Origin: DASZQY01 sp963843565
GTDB taxonomy: Bacteria; Pseudomonadota; Alphaproteobacteria; Rhizobiales; Kaistiaceae
DNA: 64,000 nucleotides
Assembly (NCBI GenBank): GCA_963843565.1
Contig: CAWJKY010000003.1
Span: 1,178,001 to 1,242,000, forward strand
Direction: 5' to 3'
The notes below the pieces were generated by a model that saw nothing but the letters and a program-made list of their open reading frames with translations, was not told where the DNA came from and did not search any database. The position numbers and the translations under genes were made by a program. Of this stretch, positions 30,002 to 38,851 are shown one piece after another (the first letter of the stretch is position 1; the number at the start of each line of letters is the position of its first letter).

Positions 30002-30526
30002 GTGAAGCATCTGCTCCTCCTCCGGCACGCCAAGGCCGTTCCCGGCGAACACGGCATGGCGGACCGCGAGCGGGGGCTGGCGTCGAAGGGACGCGGCGAC
30101 GCGACGCTGATCGGAACGCGGCTTGCCGAATACCCGCCGGACGCAGTGTTGTGTTCGCCCGCCCGGCGCACGCGCGAGACGCTCGAGGCGGCGCTCGCCG
30201 AACTTCCCGAGAAGCCGTCGATCACCTACGTCGAGGCGCTCTACGGCTCCGCCCACGACTACGTCGACATCATCGCGACGAGCGGCGCGACGGCCGACTA
30301 CCTGCTGGTCGTCGGCCACAACCCGGCGCTCCACGAGACCGCGATCGCGCTTGTCGGATCGGGCCGGCGCAAGCTGCGCGACGACCTCGCCGCCCGCTTC
30401 ACGACCGGGACGCTCGCCACCATCGTCTTCGACGCCAGCGATTGGAGCGAGATTCGGCCGGGCGCCGGCGAACTCACCGCCCTCGTCCGGCCCAAGGACC
30501 TCGGGGCCCACAGCGAGGACGGCTAG
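30002..30526 (+). CDS. sixA: SixA-type phosphohistidine phosphatase (histidine phosphatase family)
   Basis: 174 residues. N-terminal LLLLRHAKAV carries the catalytic His9 of the RHG/RHA motif. CSPARRTRETLEAAL and LLVVGHNPALHETA supply the second Arg and His. By family it removes phosphate from histidine of Hpt domains or the nitrogen-PTS. GTG 30002 follows AGGGAA. 48 bases upstream of ycjX on the same strand. Confidence 0.85.
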   Translation: MKHLLLLRHAKAVPGEHGMADRERGLASKGRGDATLIGTRLAEYPPDAVLCSPARRTRETLEAALAELPEKPSITYVEALYGSAHDYVDIIATSGATADYLLVVGHNPALHETAIALVGSGRRKLRDDLAARFTTGTLATIVFDASDWSEIRPGAGELTALVRPKDLGAHSEDG

Positions 30527-30574
30527 CGGCGACCGGCGACTGCCCTTACATGAGGCAAAAGCGGAGCCGCGAGC

Positions 30575-32008
30575 TTGCAGTTAACGACGATCTCCGACGA
30601 GACCCGCCTGGTGCTCGCCAATCTCGGCGACCGGGCGATGGGCGGGGTGACTCCGGCGGTGCGGCTGGGCGTGACCGGGCTCGCCCGCGCCGGCAAGACG
30701 GTGTTCATCAGCGCGCTCGTCCATAACCTCATCCACGGCGGCCGCCTGCCGCTGTTCAAGTCGTACGCGGCGGGGCGGATCAGCGACGCGATGCTGCAGC
30801 CGCAGCCCGACGACGACGTGCCGCGCTTCGACTACGAGCGCCACGTGGCGGCGCTGGTCGACGAGCGCATCTGGCCGGCCTCGACGCGGCAGGTCAGCGA
30901 ACTGCGCCTGACGGTCAGCTACGAATCGGCATCGTTCCTGACGCGCACGTTTGGCAGCGGCAAACTGCACGTCGACCTGGTCGACTATCCCGGCGAATGG
31001 CTGCTCGACCTGTCGCTGCTGACGCGGAGCTACGCGGACTGGTCGCGCGAGGCGATCGCGCGGGTCGCGGCGCGCGCCGACCACCCCGAAGCCGCCGCTT
31101 ACATCGCGCGGCTCGCCGAACTCGAGCCCGAGGCGGCCGAGGACGAAGGGACGGCGCGCGAGTTGGCTGCGGCGTTCACCGCCTACCTGCGCGCCATGCG
31201 CCGCGCCGACGGCGCGCTTTCCACCGAACCGCCCGGCCGCTTCCTGATGCCGGGCGATCTCGACGCATCGCCGGCGTTGACCTTCGCGCCACTGCGCACG
31301 CCCGCCTCCGGCGAGGGCGAACGCGACACCCTCATCCGCATGATGGCGCGGCGCTATGAATCCTATAAGGCGGCGGTGGTGCGGCCGTTCTTCCGCAGCC
31401 ACTTCGCCCGGCTCGACCGGCAGATCGTTCTGGTCGACGTGCTGGCGGCGATGAACGCCGGCCCGGGCGCGGTCGCCGAACTCGAGACGGCGCTGACCGC
31501 GGTGCTCTCCTCGTTTCGCCTCGGGCGCACCAACTGGCTCTCCGGACTGGTAACGCGCCGGATCGACCGCATCCTGTTCGCCGCCACCAAGGCCGACCAC
31601 CTCCACCACTCCGATCACGACCGGCTGGAGGCGATCCTCGGCAAGCTGGTGGCGCGCGCCGCCGAGCGGGCGAAGTTCGCCGGCGCCCGCGTCGAGGTGC
31701 TGGCGCTCGCCTCGGTGCGGGCGACGCGCGAAGCCAGCGTCACCCAGCGCGGCGAGACGCTGCCCTCGATCATCGGCACGCCGCTCCCCGGCGAAACCAT
31801 CGACGGGCGCACCTTCGACGGCGACACCGAAGTCGCGATCTTCCCAGGCGACCTGCCGGAGAACCCCGAGGCCGGCCCGACCGACGTCAGCTTCGTGCGC
31901 TTCCGCCCGCCGCGGCTGGAACGCACGGCGGAAGGGCTGACGTTGTCGCTGCCGCACATCCGGCTCGACCGGGCGCTCGAATTCCTGCTCGGGGACAAGC
32001 TCGCATGA
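30575..32008 (+). CDS. ycjX: YcjX-family P-loop protein
   Basis: 477 residues. Walker A GLARAGKT (35-42) is followed by the family stretches VFISALVHNLIHGGRLPLF, VDYPGEWLLDL and the C-terminal SFVRFRPPRLE. A DUF463/YcjX GTPase-like ATPase, stress-linked in enterobacteria; molecular role unknown. The assigned start is TTG 30575; no strong alternative is visible before the Walker A. Its stop overlaps the ycjF start. Confidence 0.87.
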   Translation: MQLTTISDETRLVLANLGDRAMGGVTPAVRLGVTGLARAGKTVFISALVHNLIHGGRLPLFKSYAAGRISDAMLQPQPDDDVPRFDYERHVAALVDERIWPASTRQVSELRLTVSYESASFLTRTFGSGKLHVDLVDYPGEWLLDLSLLTRSYADWSREAIARVAARADHPEAAAYIARLAELEPEAAEDEGTARELAAAFTAYLRAMRRADGALSTEPPGRFLMPGDLDASPALTFAPLRTPASGEGERDTLIRMMARRYESYKAAVVRPFFRSHFARLDRQIVLVDVLAAMNAGPGAVAELETALTAVLSSFRLGRTNWLSGLVTRRIDRILFAATKADHLHHSDHDRLEAILGKLVARAAERAKFAGARVEVLALASVRATREASVTQRGETLPSIIGTPLPGETIDGRTFDGDTEVAIFPGDLPENPEAGPTDVSFVRFRPPRLERTAEGLTLSLPHIRLDRALEFLLGDKLA

Positions 32009-32982
32009 GGCGGCCGGCGGCATTCAACCTCAACGAAGTGCGCTTCGAGCCGGAGGACATCTATCCGGAGCTGAAGGACGACGCCGACAGCGAGGCGGAC
32101 GCGCCGGTGCCGGCGCCCAGGAAACGCGCCAGCCACCGCTGGCTGGGCGCGCTCGCGGCCGCCGCGGGCGGCCTCGTGACGCTCGCCATCGGCATCGCCG
32201 TTGATAATCTGGTGCGCGATCTCTTCGCGCGGTACGCGTGGCTCGGCTGGGTGGCGGTGGCGCTGGTGGCGATCGCCGGCGCGGCGCTGCTTGTCCTGGC
32301 GGGACGCGAAATCCTGGCGCTTGCTCGCCTCAGGCGCATCACCCGCATCCACGAGCGCGCCAAGGAGGCAGCCGCCAGCGACGACCGCGACACGGCGATC
32401 AGCGTGATCGACGAACTCGAGGCGTTCTACAAGGCGCGACCGGAGACGGCACGCGGACGTGCGGCGCTTGCCGCGCACGGACGCGAGATCATCGACGGGC
32501 GCGACCTGATCGGGCTCGCCGAGACCGAGCTGCTGCTGCCGTTCGACGAAACGGCGCGGCGCATGGTGCTGTCGTCGGCGAAGCGCGTGGCGCTGGTCAC
32601 CGCCATTTCGCCGCGGGCGCTGGTCGACCTGCTGTTCGTGGGCAGCGAAATCCTGCGCCTCATCCGGCGGCTGGCGACGCTTTACGGCGGCCGCCCCGGC
32701 ACGCTCGGCTTCTTCCGCCTCGCCCGCGAGACGCTTGCCCATCTCGCGGTCACCGGCGGCATGGCGGCGGGCAATTCGCTGGTCCAGCAGATTCTCGGAC
32801 ACGGCGTCGCCGCCAAGCTCTCCGCCCGTCTCGGCGAGGGCGTCGTCAACGGGCTGCTGACCGCGCGGGTCGGCATCGCGGCGATCGAGGTGACGCGGCC
32901 GCTGCCCTTCATCAACGGCAGCCCGCCGCGCCTCGGCGACGTGATGGCGGCGCTCAGGCCGCTCGGCGGCGCCAAGGACTGA
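32005..32982 (+). CDS. ycjF: YcjF-family (TIGR01620) membrane protein
   Basis: 325 residues. Two adjacent membrane helices (about 47-65 and 77-99), then a helical cytoplasmic domain with ARGRAALAAHGREIIDGRDL and a Gly-rich C-terminal part (VTGGMAAGNSLVQQILGHG). The N-terminal FNLNEVRFEPEDIY is typical. The ATGA overlap with ycjX indicates coupled translation, the same pairing as in Escherichia coli. Confidence 0.87.
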   Translation: MRRPAAFNLNEVRFEPEDIYPELKDDADSEADAPVPAPRKRASHRWLGALAAAAGGLVTLAIGIAVDNLVRDLFARYAWLGWVAVALVAIAGAALLVLAGREILALARLRRITRIHERAKEAAASDDRDTAISVIDELEAFYKARPETARGRAALAAHGREIIDGRDLIGLAETELLLPFDETARRMVLSSAKRVALVTAISPRALVDLLFVGSEILRLIRRLATLYGGRPGTLGFFRLARETLAHLAVTGGMAAGNSLVQQILGHGVAAKLSARLGEGVVNGLLTARVGIAAIEVTRPLPFINGSPPRLGDVMAALRPLGGAKD

Positions 32983-32985
32983 CCG

Positions 32986-33489
32986 TCAGCTCCACAGATC
33001 GAAGACGGGACCGTCCTTGCCCGCGATCGGGTCGGTGGGCGGCAACGGCACGGCGGCGACGCGGGCGCGGATCCGCGCCTTGTCTTCGGCTCCCTCGCGC
33101 AAGAGGTCGTAGGGCGGGCCCGGCGGATAGGCGCCGACCACCAGCAGACCCTCGGGCGACGACAGGCGCTTGTGGCCGACGCCGGCGGGAATGAGCAGCG
33201 CGTCGCCGGCGCGCGCCACGATCGTCTGCCCGCCGAACTCGCCACCCATGCGCAGCGTCACCTCGCCGGCGGCGATGCCGAGCGCCTCATGAGTGTTGGA
33301 ATGATAGTGGTGGAAGGGGAACACGACGCTGCGCCAGCCCCTGCCCCAGCCGTTCTTCCGGAACAGCGTCTCGAAGGCCACCGCCGTGTCGCCCGCCCCG
33401 GGCTCGATCGCACGCTGGTAAACGATCAGTGGCAGGCGGTTGTTGGGAATGTCGCCATCGTCGGCGAAAGCGTACGATTCGGTGTTCAT
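32986..33489 (-). CDS. cupin-domain protein
   Basis: 167 residues. A single beta-barrel with both cupin motifs: FHHYHSNTHEALGIAAGEVTL (metal ligands His, His, Glu) and GDALLIPAGVGHK (His). Its N-terminal NRLPLIVYQRAIEPG is typical of the small group annotated as cupins of unknown substrate. ATG 33489 chosen over ATG 33522 because it fits that N-terminus. Convergent with ycjF with a three-base gap, divergent from the RND gene. Confidence 0.8.
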   Translation of the reverse strand: MNTESYAFADDGDIPNNRLPLIVYQRAIEPGAGDTAVAFETLFRKNGWGRGWRSVVFPFHHYHSNTHEALGIAAGEVTLRMGGEFGGQTIVARAGDALLIPAGVGHKRLSSPEGLLVVGAYPPGPPYDLLREGAEDKARIRARVAAVPLPPTDPIAGKDGPVFDLWS

Positions 33490-33610
33490 GGTCGGCGGCC
33501 CATCGTGCCGGCTGCGCCACAATCCGGCCTTCCGCCGCCTGTTTGACAGGTTGAAGGCGACCGGTCAAAAAGCTGCGGGGCGTGGGGATGATTTTCGTTT
33601 TGGACCGTGC

Positions 33611-35899
33611 ATGAAGGCAATAGGCTTCGGCCTCGAACGCGTCCCCTGGACCGCCCTGAAGTGGCCGCGTCTCACTCTCGTCGTTTCGCTGATCCTGGTG
33701 GCGCTCGGCCTGTTCGGCCTGACGCGCATCTCCTTTGACGAGGATTTGCGCAACACGCTGGCCAGCAACGACGAGGGCTTCCAGCAGTACGAGCAGGCGA
33801 CGGCCAATTTCACCGATCCCGAAAACGAGATGCTGGTCCTGGTCGAGGGCGACCACCTCGGCGACCCGGCGACCTTCCAGAAACTTCAGGACTTCCAGTT
33901 CGAGCTGCAGCTCGCCGACGGGGTCGACAGCGTCTTCTCGCTGTTCGCGCTGCGCCAGCGGCCCGACTCCGAGGGCAACACGCCGCTGCTGGTCGATAAC
34001 CCCGCTGCCGGGCTGACGCCCGACCTCATCAAGCGCATCCGCGCCTATCCGATCCTGGGCAGCAAGCTCGTCTCGGCGGATGGATCGGCGATCCTGTTCA
34101 CCGTTACGCCGTCGGTCGAGAAGGCCCCGATGCCGGTGGCGCGGGCGCTGAAGGACGAGATCGAACGGACGGCCGCCGCCGTCTTCGGTGCGGACGGCCC
34201 GCGGGTCACCGTCACCGGCTTCGCCGCGGTGCGGCTTTCGATCGTCGACATCCTGCGGCGCGACCAGATCGTACTCAATCTCGCCGGCGCGCTGGTCGGC
34301 TTCGCGATGAGCTTCCTGGTGTTCCGTTCGCTGGTCGCGGCGCTCATCGTGGCGATCCCCTCGATCACCGCCGCGCTGATGGTGGTCGGCTACATGAGCC
34401 TCTTCGGATTGCCGGTCACGGTGCTGACGACGGTGGTCCCGGCGCTGGTGATGATCTTCGGCTACACGGACGGCATGCACCTGTGCTTCTCGTGGCGACG
34501 ACACCGCGACGCCGGCGCGTCGGTCGCGGAAGCGGAGAGCAAGGCCCAATACGAGGTGGCGGGGGCGTGTCTGCTCGCCGCCATCACCACGTCGATCGCC
34601 TTCTGCTCGCTGGTCATTTCGCCGGTCAACCTGGTGCGCGGGTTCGGCTGGATCGGCGCGGTCGGCACCACGCTCGGCGCCGTCGCGGTGCTGGTCCTGC
34701 ACGGCGTCGTCACCAACGCCATCGGCCACCTGTGGCGGACCGACGGCCGGACGTCGCGGAACATGCTGACCTGGCTTGAGGGCCCGTGCGCGGCGGTTGG
34801 ACGGACGGCCGTCCACGTCGCCAGGCCGATCACCGGACTGGCGCTGGTGCTGTTCGTGGTGCTCGGCTGGATGCACCTGTCGGTGCCGCCGCAGCATTCG
34901 ATCCGCGAGAACCTGCCGCAGAGCGCCCCCGCCAACGCGGCGCTGACGCGGCTCGACAACGAGCTCGGCGGTTCGCTGCCCGTCCAGATCGTCGTTCCGC
35001 TGCACGGCGCGGCACCCGACTCGCCCGAAGGGCTGGCGCGGATCGCGGCGGTCCACAAGGCGGTCGAGGACATCAAGGGGATCGATGCGCCGCTGTCATT
35101 GTGGAGCGTCGCCGAGTGGCTGGGCGGCAAGGCAGACGCGGCCACCGCCGACGAGATCAAGACGTTCGAGGGAACGCTCAGCGACGCCGCGGAGAAACGC
35201 TTCTTCGACGGCAAGGGCGCGGCGCTGGTCTCGGCCTACCTGCCCAACATGCCGACCTACGAAATCGCCGCAATGATCACCAGGATCGAGACGGCGGTGC
35301 ACGCCGCCGGCGGCAGCGACGTGGCTGTCACCGGCGTGACGGTGGTCAATTCGCGCGAGGGCGGACGCACGATCGCGACGCTCAACCTCAGCCTCATGCT
35401 GTCGGTGGTCGCCAACCTCGGGGTGATCGCGCTCGCCTTCCGCAGTGTCCCGATCGGGCTCTTGTCGTTCCTGCCCAACATCCTGCCGCTGCTCGCCACC
35501 GGCTCTTATCTGTTCCTGTCGAAACAGGGCATGCAGTTCACCTCGGTGGTGGCGCTGACGGTGGCGTTCGGCATCGCCGTCGACGGGTCGGTGCATTTCC
35601 TCAACCGGTTCCGATTACCTGAAAACGCCGCATTGCCGTTCGATCAACGGCTGGTGGAGACCTGCCGACAAGTCGGGCCGGTGCTGTTCGGGACGACGCT
35701 GATCATCATCGCCGGCCTGTCGACGACGCTGACCAGCGGCATGCCGAGCGTATCGCTGTTCGGGTGGATCGCCGCGCTGACGCTGGCGGTTGCGCTGATC
35801 GGCGATCTGGTGATCCTGCCGGGACTGATGGCAGTGTTCGCGCGGCGGTGGTTCGAGCCGGCGCCGGTGACGCCAAGAACGGAAGAGAAGACCGCATGA
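33611..35899 (+). CDS. RND/MMPL-family exporter
   Basis: 762 residues. A membrane helix at about 20-40, a periplasmic loop (to about 225), then five helices (GALVGFAMSFLVF, TVLTTVVPALVMIFGYTDG), the second loop from about 440, and a second helix bundle (LLSVVANLGVIALAF, VALTVAFGIAVDGSVHF). Conserved acidic residues sit in FGYTDGMH and GIAVDGSVHF. Proton-driven lipid or hydrophobic-molecule export is likely; hopanoid exporter HpnN relatives are longer. The stop overlaps the next gene (ATGA). Confidence 0.85.
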   Translation: MKAIGFGLERVPWTALKWPRLTLVVSLILVALGLFGLTRISFDEDLRNTLASNDEGFQQYEQATANFTDPENEMLVLVEGDHLGDPATFQKLQDFQFELQLADGVDSVFSLFALRQRPDSEGNTPLLVDNPAAGLTPDLIKRIRAYPILGSKLVSADGSAILFTVTPSVEKAPMPVARALKDEIERTAAAVFGADGPRVTVTGFAAVRLSIVDILRRDQIVLNLAGALVGFAMSFLVFRSLVAALIVAIPSITAALMVVGYMSLFGLPVTVLTTVVPALVMIFGYTDGMHLCFSWRRHRDAGASVAEAESKAQYEVAGACLLAAITTSIAFCSLVISPVNLVRGFGWIGAVGTTLGAVAVLVLHGVVTNAIGHLWRTDGRTSRNMLTWLEGPCAAVGRTAVHVARPITGLALVLFVVLGWMHLSVPPQHSIRENLPQSAPANAALTRLDNELGGSLPVQIVVPLHGAAPDSPEGLARIAAVHKAVEDIKGIDAPLSLWSVAEWLGGKADAATADEIKTFEGTLSDAAEKRFFDGKGAALVSAYLPNMPTYEIAAMITRIETAVHAAGGSDVAVTGVTVVNSREGGRTIATLNLSLMLSVVANLGVIALAFRSVPIGLLSFLPNILPLLATGSYLFLSKQGMQFTSVVALTVAFGIAVDGSVHFLNRFRLPENAALPFDQRLVETCRQVGPVLFGTTLIIIAGLSTTLTSGMPSVSLFGWIAALTLAVALIGDLVILPGLMAVFARRWFEPAPVTPRTEEKTA

Positions 35900-36411
35900 A
35901 GCGCCTGCTGATTGTCGCCCTCGCCGCCGCGGGCCTCGTCTCCTTCCAGGCGGCAGCCATGGCCGAGGACGCCTTCCTCGCCCAACTGGTCGGGACGTGG
36001 GTCGGTCGCGGCACGGTCAAGCAAAGCGCCGATGCAAAACCGGAACGGGTCTTCTGCAAGATTTCCAATTCGCTGTCGGACGACGGCAACGCGCTGGTGC
36101 AGAAGGGACGCTGCTCGCTGGCCAGCAATTCAGGCCCGCTCAGCGGCACCATCACCGCGGTCGGCGGCAACGCCTATTCGGGCGAGCTGTCGAGCCTCGC
36201 CTCGCGCGGACCGGCGGCGCTCACCGGCACGCTGCGCGGCAAGAGCCTGGTGCTGACGTCGAAGTTCAACGACAAGCTTTCCGGCGATCCGGTCGAGGCG
36301 ATCAACACGCTGGCGGTTGTCGCGGGTGGCTACAAGCTGAGCGCCACCCGCGCCGACCCCAAGACCGGAGCGACCTTCACCTCCAGCGACATCATGTTCA
36401 CCGCCAGATAG
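35896..36411 (+). CDS. secreted protein of unknown function coupled to the RND exporter
   Basis: 171 residues. Signal peptide (LLIVALAAAGLVSFQAAAMA) then a beta-rich domain (FLAQLVGTWVGRGTVKQ, LTGTLRGKSLVLTSKF) that resembles lipocalin-like or fatty-acid-binding barrels in pattern. One Cys pair (FCKISNS, KGRCSLAS) could form a disulphide in the periplasm. The start overlaps the exporter stop, so it may be its periplasmic partner; that is inference. Confidence 0.65.
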   Translation: MKRLLIVALAAAGLVSFQAAAMAEDAFLAQLVGTWVGRGTVKQSADAKPERVFCKISNSLSDDGNALVQKGRCSLASNSGPLSGTITAVGGNAYSGELSSLASRGPAALTGTLRGKSLVLTSKFNDKLSGDPVEAINTLAVVAGGYKLSATRADPKTGATFTSSDIMFTAR

Positions 36412-36421
36412 GCGGCGCAGC

Positions 36422-37060
36422 TCAGAAGCCGATGTTCTCCCTGACGAAGATCAGGGTGATACGGTCCTGCGGGTAGCCCTTCTTCATGATCAGCACCTTG
36501 GCGAGCACGCTCGGCCGGCCGACCGCGTCGAGCATGCGCTGGTTCTCGAGCGGCAGCGAGTATTGCTCGATGCGGGCGAGCCCGTCGGCGAGGTCGCGCA
36601 CGACCTTCTGGGTGCCCACCACCCAGATGACCTTGCCGGCTTCGTAGGCGTAGTGGCCGATCTGGCTGCCGCTGCCCGAGGCGACCAGCACCTGCCCGTC
36701 TTCGGTGACCGCGTGGACGCTGCCGACGACATAATCGGGGGCGGCTGCGAGCTTGCGGATCTCGCGCCCCTGCGTCGCCCGGTCTAGCCTGGCGATCTTG
36801 GGGCGGATGGCATCGTAGCGGCCGCTCTCGTTGAGCTCCGCCGCGATGCCGGTCAGCTCCAGCGTGCGCGACAGACTGGTGAAGACCTCGGCGCCTGGCG
36901 GCACCCGTTCGAGCACCTTCGCCCTCGCCTCGGCGGCGGTGTCGACCACCAGCACGTCGAAGGCGTTCGCCTGGAGGGCGGCGACGGCGGTGGCGAGGCG
37001 CGCGTCGGAGGCAAGCTCCCCGAAGACGGGGTCGGGTCTCAGCCGTGGTGTGTCGTTCAC
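36422..37060 (-). CDS. LUD-domain protein, second of a tandem pair
   Basis: 212 residues. LUD (LutC/YkgG-like) fold: VFTSLSRTLELTGIA, GSVHAVTEDGQVLVASGSGSQIG split by a Gly/Ser loop, KVIWVVGTQKVV, and the C-terminal ITLIFVRENIGF. Same length as the upstream gene and clearly paralogous. LUD proteins take part in lactate oxidation with iron-sulfur partners; here no LutA/LutB is nearby, so another role is likely. 17 bases downstream of its paralogue. Confidence 0.85.
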   Translation of the reverse strand: MNDTPRLRPDPVFGELASDARLATAVAALQANAFDVLVVDTAAEARAKVLERVPPGAEVFTSLSRTLELTGIAAELNESGRYDAIRPKIARLDRATQGREIRKLAAAPDYVVGSVHAVTEDGQVLVASGSGSQIGHYAYEAGKVIWVVGTQKVVRDLADGLARIEQYSLPLENQRMLDAVGRPSVLAKVLIMKKGYPQDRITLIFVRENIGF

Positions 37061-37077
37061 GATCGCCTCCGGGCCGC

Positions 37078-37716
37078 TCAGAAGCCGACGTGCTCGTTGA
37101 CGAGGACGAGGGTGAACCGTCCCGGCATGCCGCCGCGGATCGTGAGGAGCTTCTTGACGGCGCTCTGGATGCCATAGGCGGCCTGGGCGCGGACGGACTC
37201 GAGCGGCAGGGAATGCTCGTGGATGCGGCGATTGCCGTGGTCCTCGTCGGCAACGATCTTGTGGCTGCCCGCGACCCAGATGACCTTGCCGGCCGAGTAC
37301 GGGTACTGGCCGATCTGGCTGCCGCTCATCGAGGCGATCATCACCGCGCCGTCCTCGGTGATCGCGTGGACACTGCCCAGGGAAAAGTCGGGCGCGGCGC
37401 CGAGCTTGCGCATCTCGCGCGCCTTCGACTGGTCGCCGTAGGCGGCGTTCAGCGTGTTGCGGATCGAATCGTACTTGCCCGACTCGTTGATCGCCGCCGA
37501 AATTCCCGCCTCGTCGAGGGTCCGCGAGGTGTTGGTCAGGACTTCAGACCCTTCCGGGATGAGGGCGAGGACGGCGTCCTTCGCTTCGGCGAGGCTGTCG
37601 ACCACGACCACCTCGAAACCGTTGGCTTCGAGCGCCTTCTTCGTCCGCGCGACCCGGTCGGGGTCGGCCACAGTGGTGAACTCGGCCGAGGGCGTGTTGG
37701 CTACCTGCATGTCCAT
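37078..37716 (-). CDS. LUD-domain protein, first of a tandem pair
   Basis: 212 residues. LUD fold with VLTNTSRTLDEAGISAAINE, GSVHAITEDGAVMIA, SGSQIGQYPYSAGKVIWVAG and C-terminal LVLVNEHVGF. Divergent from an HxlR regulator; the promoter (37788-37760, reverse) has an inverted repeat across it. Tandem duplication with the downstream gene is evident from identical length and about half-identical motifs. Confidence 0.85.
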   Translation of the reverse strand: MDMQVANTPSAEFTTVADPDRVARTKKALEANGFEVVVVDSLAEAKDAVLALIPEGSEVLTNTSRTLDEAGISAAINESGKYDSIRNTLNAAYGDQSKAREMRKLGAAPDFSLGSVHAITEDGAVMIASMSGSQIGQYPYSAGKVIWVAGSHKIVADEDHGNRRIHEHSLPLESVRAQAAYGIQSAVKKLLTIRGGMPGRFTLVLVNEHVGF

Positions 37717-37759
37717 GGGAGGAACTCCGGTTTGGGAGGGCTAACGAATCTCAAGCGGA

Positions 37760-37788
37760 TAACTATGTATAGCACTACATAATTTCAA
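37760..37788 (-). promoter_or_regulatory. promoter of the LUD pair with overlapping inverted repeat (candidate HxlR operator)
   Basis: On the reverse strand TTGAAA (37788-37783) and TAGTTA (37765-37760) are 17 bases apart. The inverted repeat TATGTATAGCACTACATA (37764-37781) covers the spacer and touches the -10. It is centred between the LUD start (37716) and the hxlR start (37829), at near-equal distance. An HxlR dimer could repress both directions. Confidence 0.6.
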
Positions 37789-37828
37789 GTACTCCCGGAA
37801 TCGCCCTTGAATTGCTATGTTTGGGACC

Positions 37829-38203
37829 ATGACCGACCACAGCGCGAAGCCGCCGACTGACAAGAGCCAGCGGTGCCCGACCCAGGACTTCAAGGCCGGC
37901 ATCAACCTGCTTCAGGAGAAGTGGGTGCTGTCGATCGTCTACGTGCTGCTCAGCGGGCCGACCGGTTTCAACGACATGGCGCGCAACGCCGGCGACGTGA
38001 ACTCGACGACGCTCGCCCAGCGGCTCGCCCGGCTGGAGGCCGCCGGCCTCGTCAAGAAGACGGTCCAATCGGTGATGCCGCCCAAGACCAGCTACGAACT
38101 GACGGAGGCCGGGCTGGCGCTGAGACCGGTGGTCAGCTCGATCGAGAAGTGGGCGGCGAAGTACGGCGCGCGCTGCGAAGAACACAAGGACGACGCGGCG
38201 TAA
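37829..38203 (+). CDS. HxlR-family transcriptional regulator
   Basis: 124 residues. A winged helix: GINLLQEKWVLSIVYVLLSG, GFNDMARNAGDVNSTTLAQR (recognition helix region), LEAAGLVKKTVQ and YELTEAGLALRPVV. The Cys before the domain (RCPTQDF) is where redox-sensing HxlR members such as YodB have theirs. ATG 37829 is taken as start; an in-frame ATG lies four codons upstream. The stop is one base from the next start, so it is co-transcribed with the FecR-like gene. Confidence 0.85.
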   Translation: MTDHSAKPPTDKSQRCPTQDFKAGINLLQEKWVLSIVYVLLSGPTGFNDMARNAGDVNSTTLAQRLARLEAAGLVKKTVQSVMPPKTSYELTEAGLALRPVVSSIEKWAAKYGARCEEHKDDAA

Positions 38204-38204
38204 G

Positions 38205-38825
38205 ATGCGGCGCCTCGGGGTCGCCCTCGCGCTTTCCCTCGGCCTGTTCGCCGGCCAGCAGGCGGTCGCGGCGGGTGCGATCGGCGCGGTCGATCGGGTC
38301 CAGGGCGAATGCACCGGCACCCGCGAGCGCGGCGCGACGGTGACGCTGGCGGCCGGCAGCGACATCTACCTCAAGGAGACGCTGGCGACCGGCGCGGGCG
38401 CGCGCCTCGCGGTCTCGTTCAGCGACGGCACGAAACTGACACTCAGCGAGAACGCCAGTCTGATCCTCGACACGTTCGTCTTCCAGCCGGAGGGACAGAC
38501 CACGATCGCCGCGTCTATCGTGGGCGCGTTCCGCTACGTTTCCGGCAAGCTCGCCGGCGGCGCTACCCGCGAAACCACGATCACGACACCGGTCGCGGTG
38601 ATTGGCGCGCGCGGCACCGACTTCTGGGGCGGCGAGATCGACAGCGCCTTCGGGGTCGTGGTGCTGGAGGGCTCGGTGACGGTGACGACACCGGCCGGCA
38701 CGACCGTGCTGAGCGCGCCCGGCCAGGGGACCAGCGTGACGGCGCCGGGCACAGCACCCGGCCCGGTCGTCAACTGGGCACAGGGCAAGATCGACCGCGC
38801 GATCGCGACGGTGACGTTCCAGTAG
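38205..38825 (+). CDS. FecR-domain periplasmic protein
   Basis: 206 residues. Signal peptide (ALALSLGLFAGQQAVAAG) then a FecR-type beta-rich domain (LKETLATGAGARLAVSFSDG, TKLTLSENASLILDTFVF, TPVAVIGARGTDFWGG, VVVLEGSVTVTTPAG). FecR-like domains without a sigma-factor partner bind envelope polymers or sense the periplasm; no ECF sigma gene is adjacent. One-base gap from hxlR. Confidence 0.8.
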   Translation: MRRLGVALALSLGLFAGQQAVAAGAIGAVDRVQGECTGTRERGATVTLAAGSDIYLKETLATGAGARLAVSFSDGTKLTLSENASLILDTFVFQPEGQTTIAASIVGAFRYVSGKLAGGATRETTITTPVAVIGARGTDFWGGEIDSAFGVVVLEGSVTVTTPAGTTVLSAPGQGTSVTAPGTAPGPVVNWAQGKIDRAIATVTFQ

Positions 38826-38851
38826 TGCCGTCGTTCTCCGATCCCGACGTT

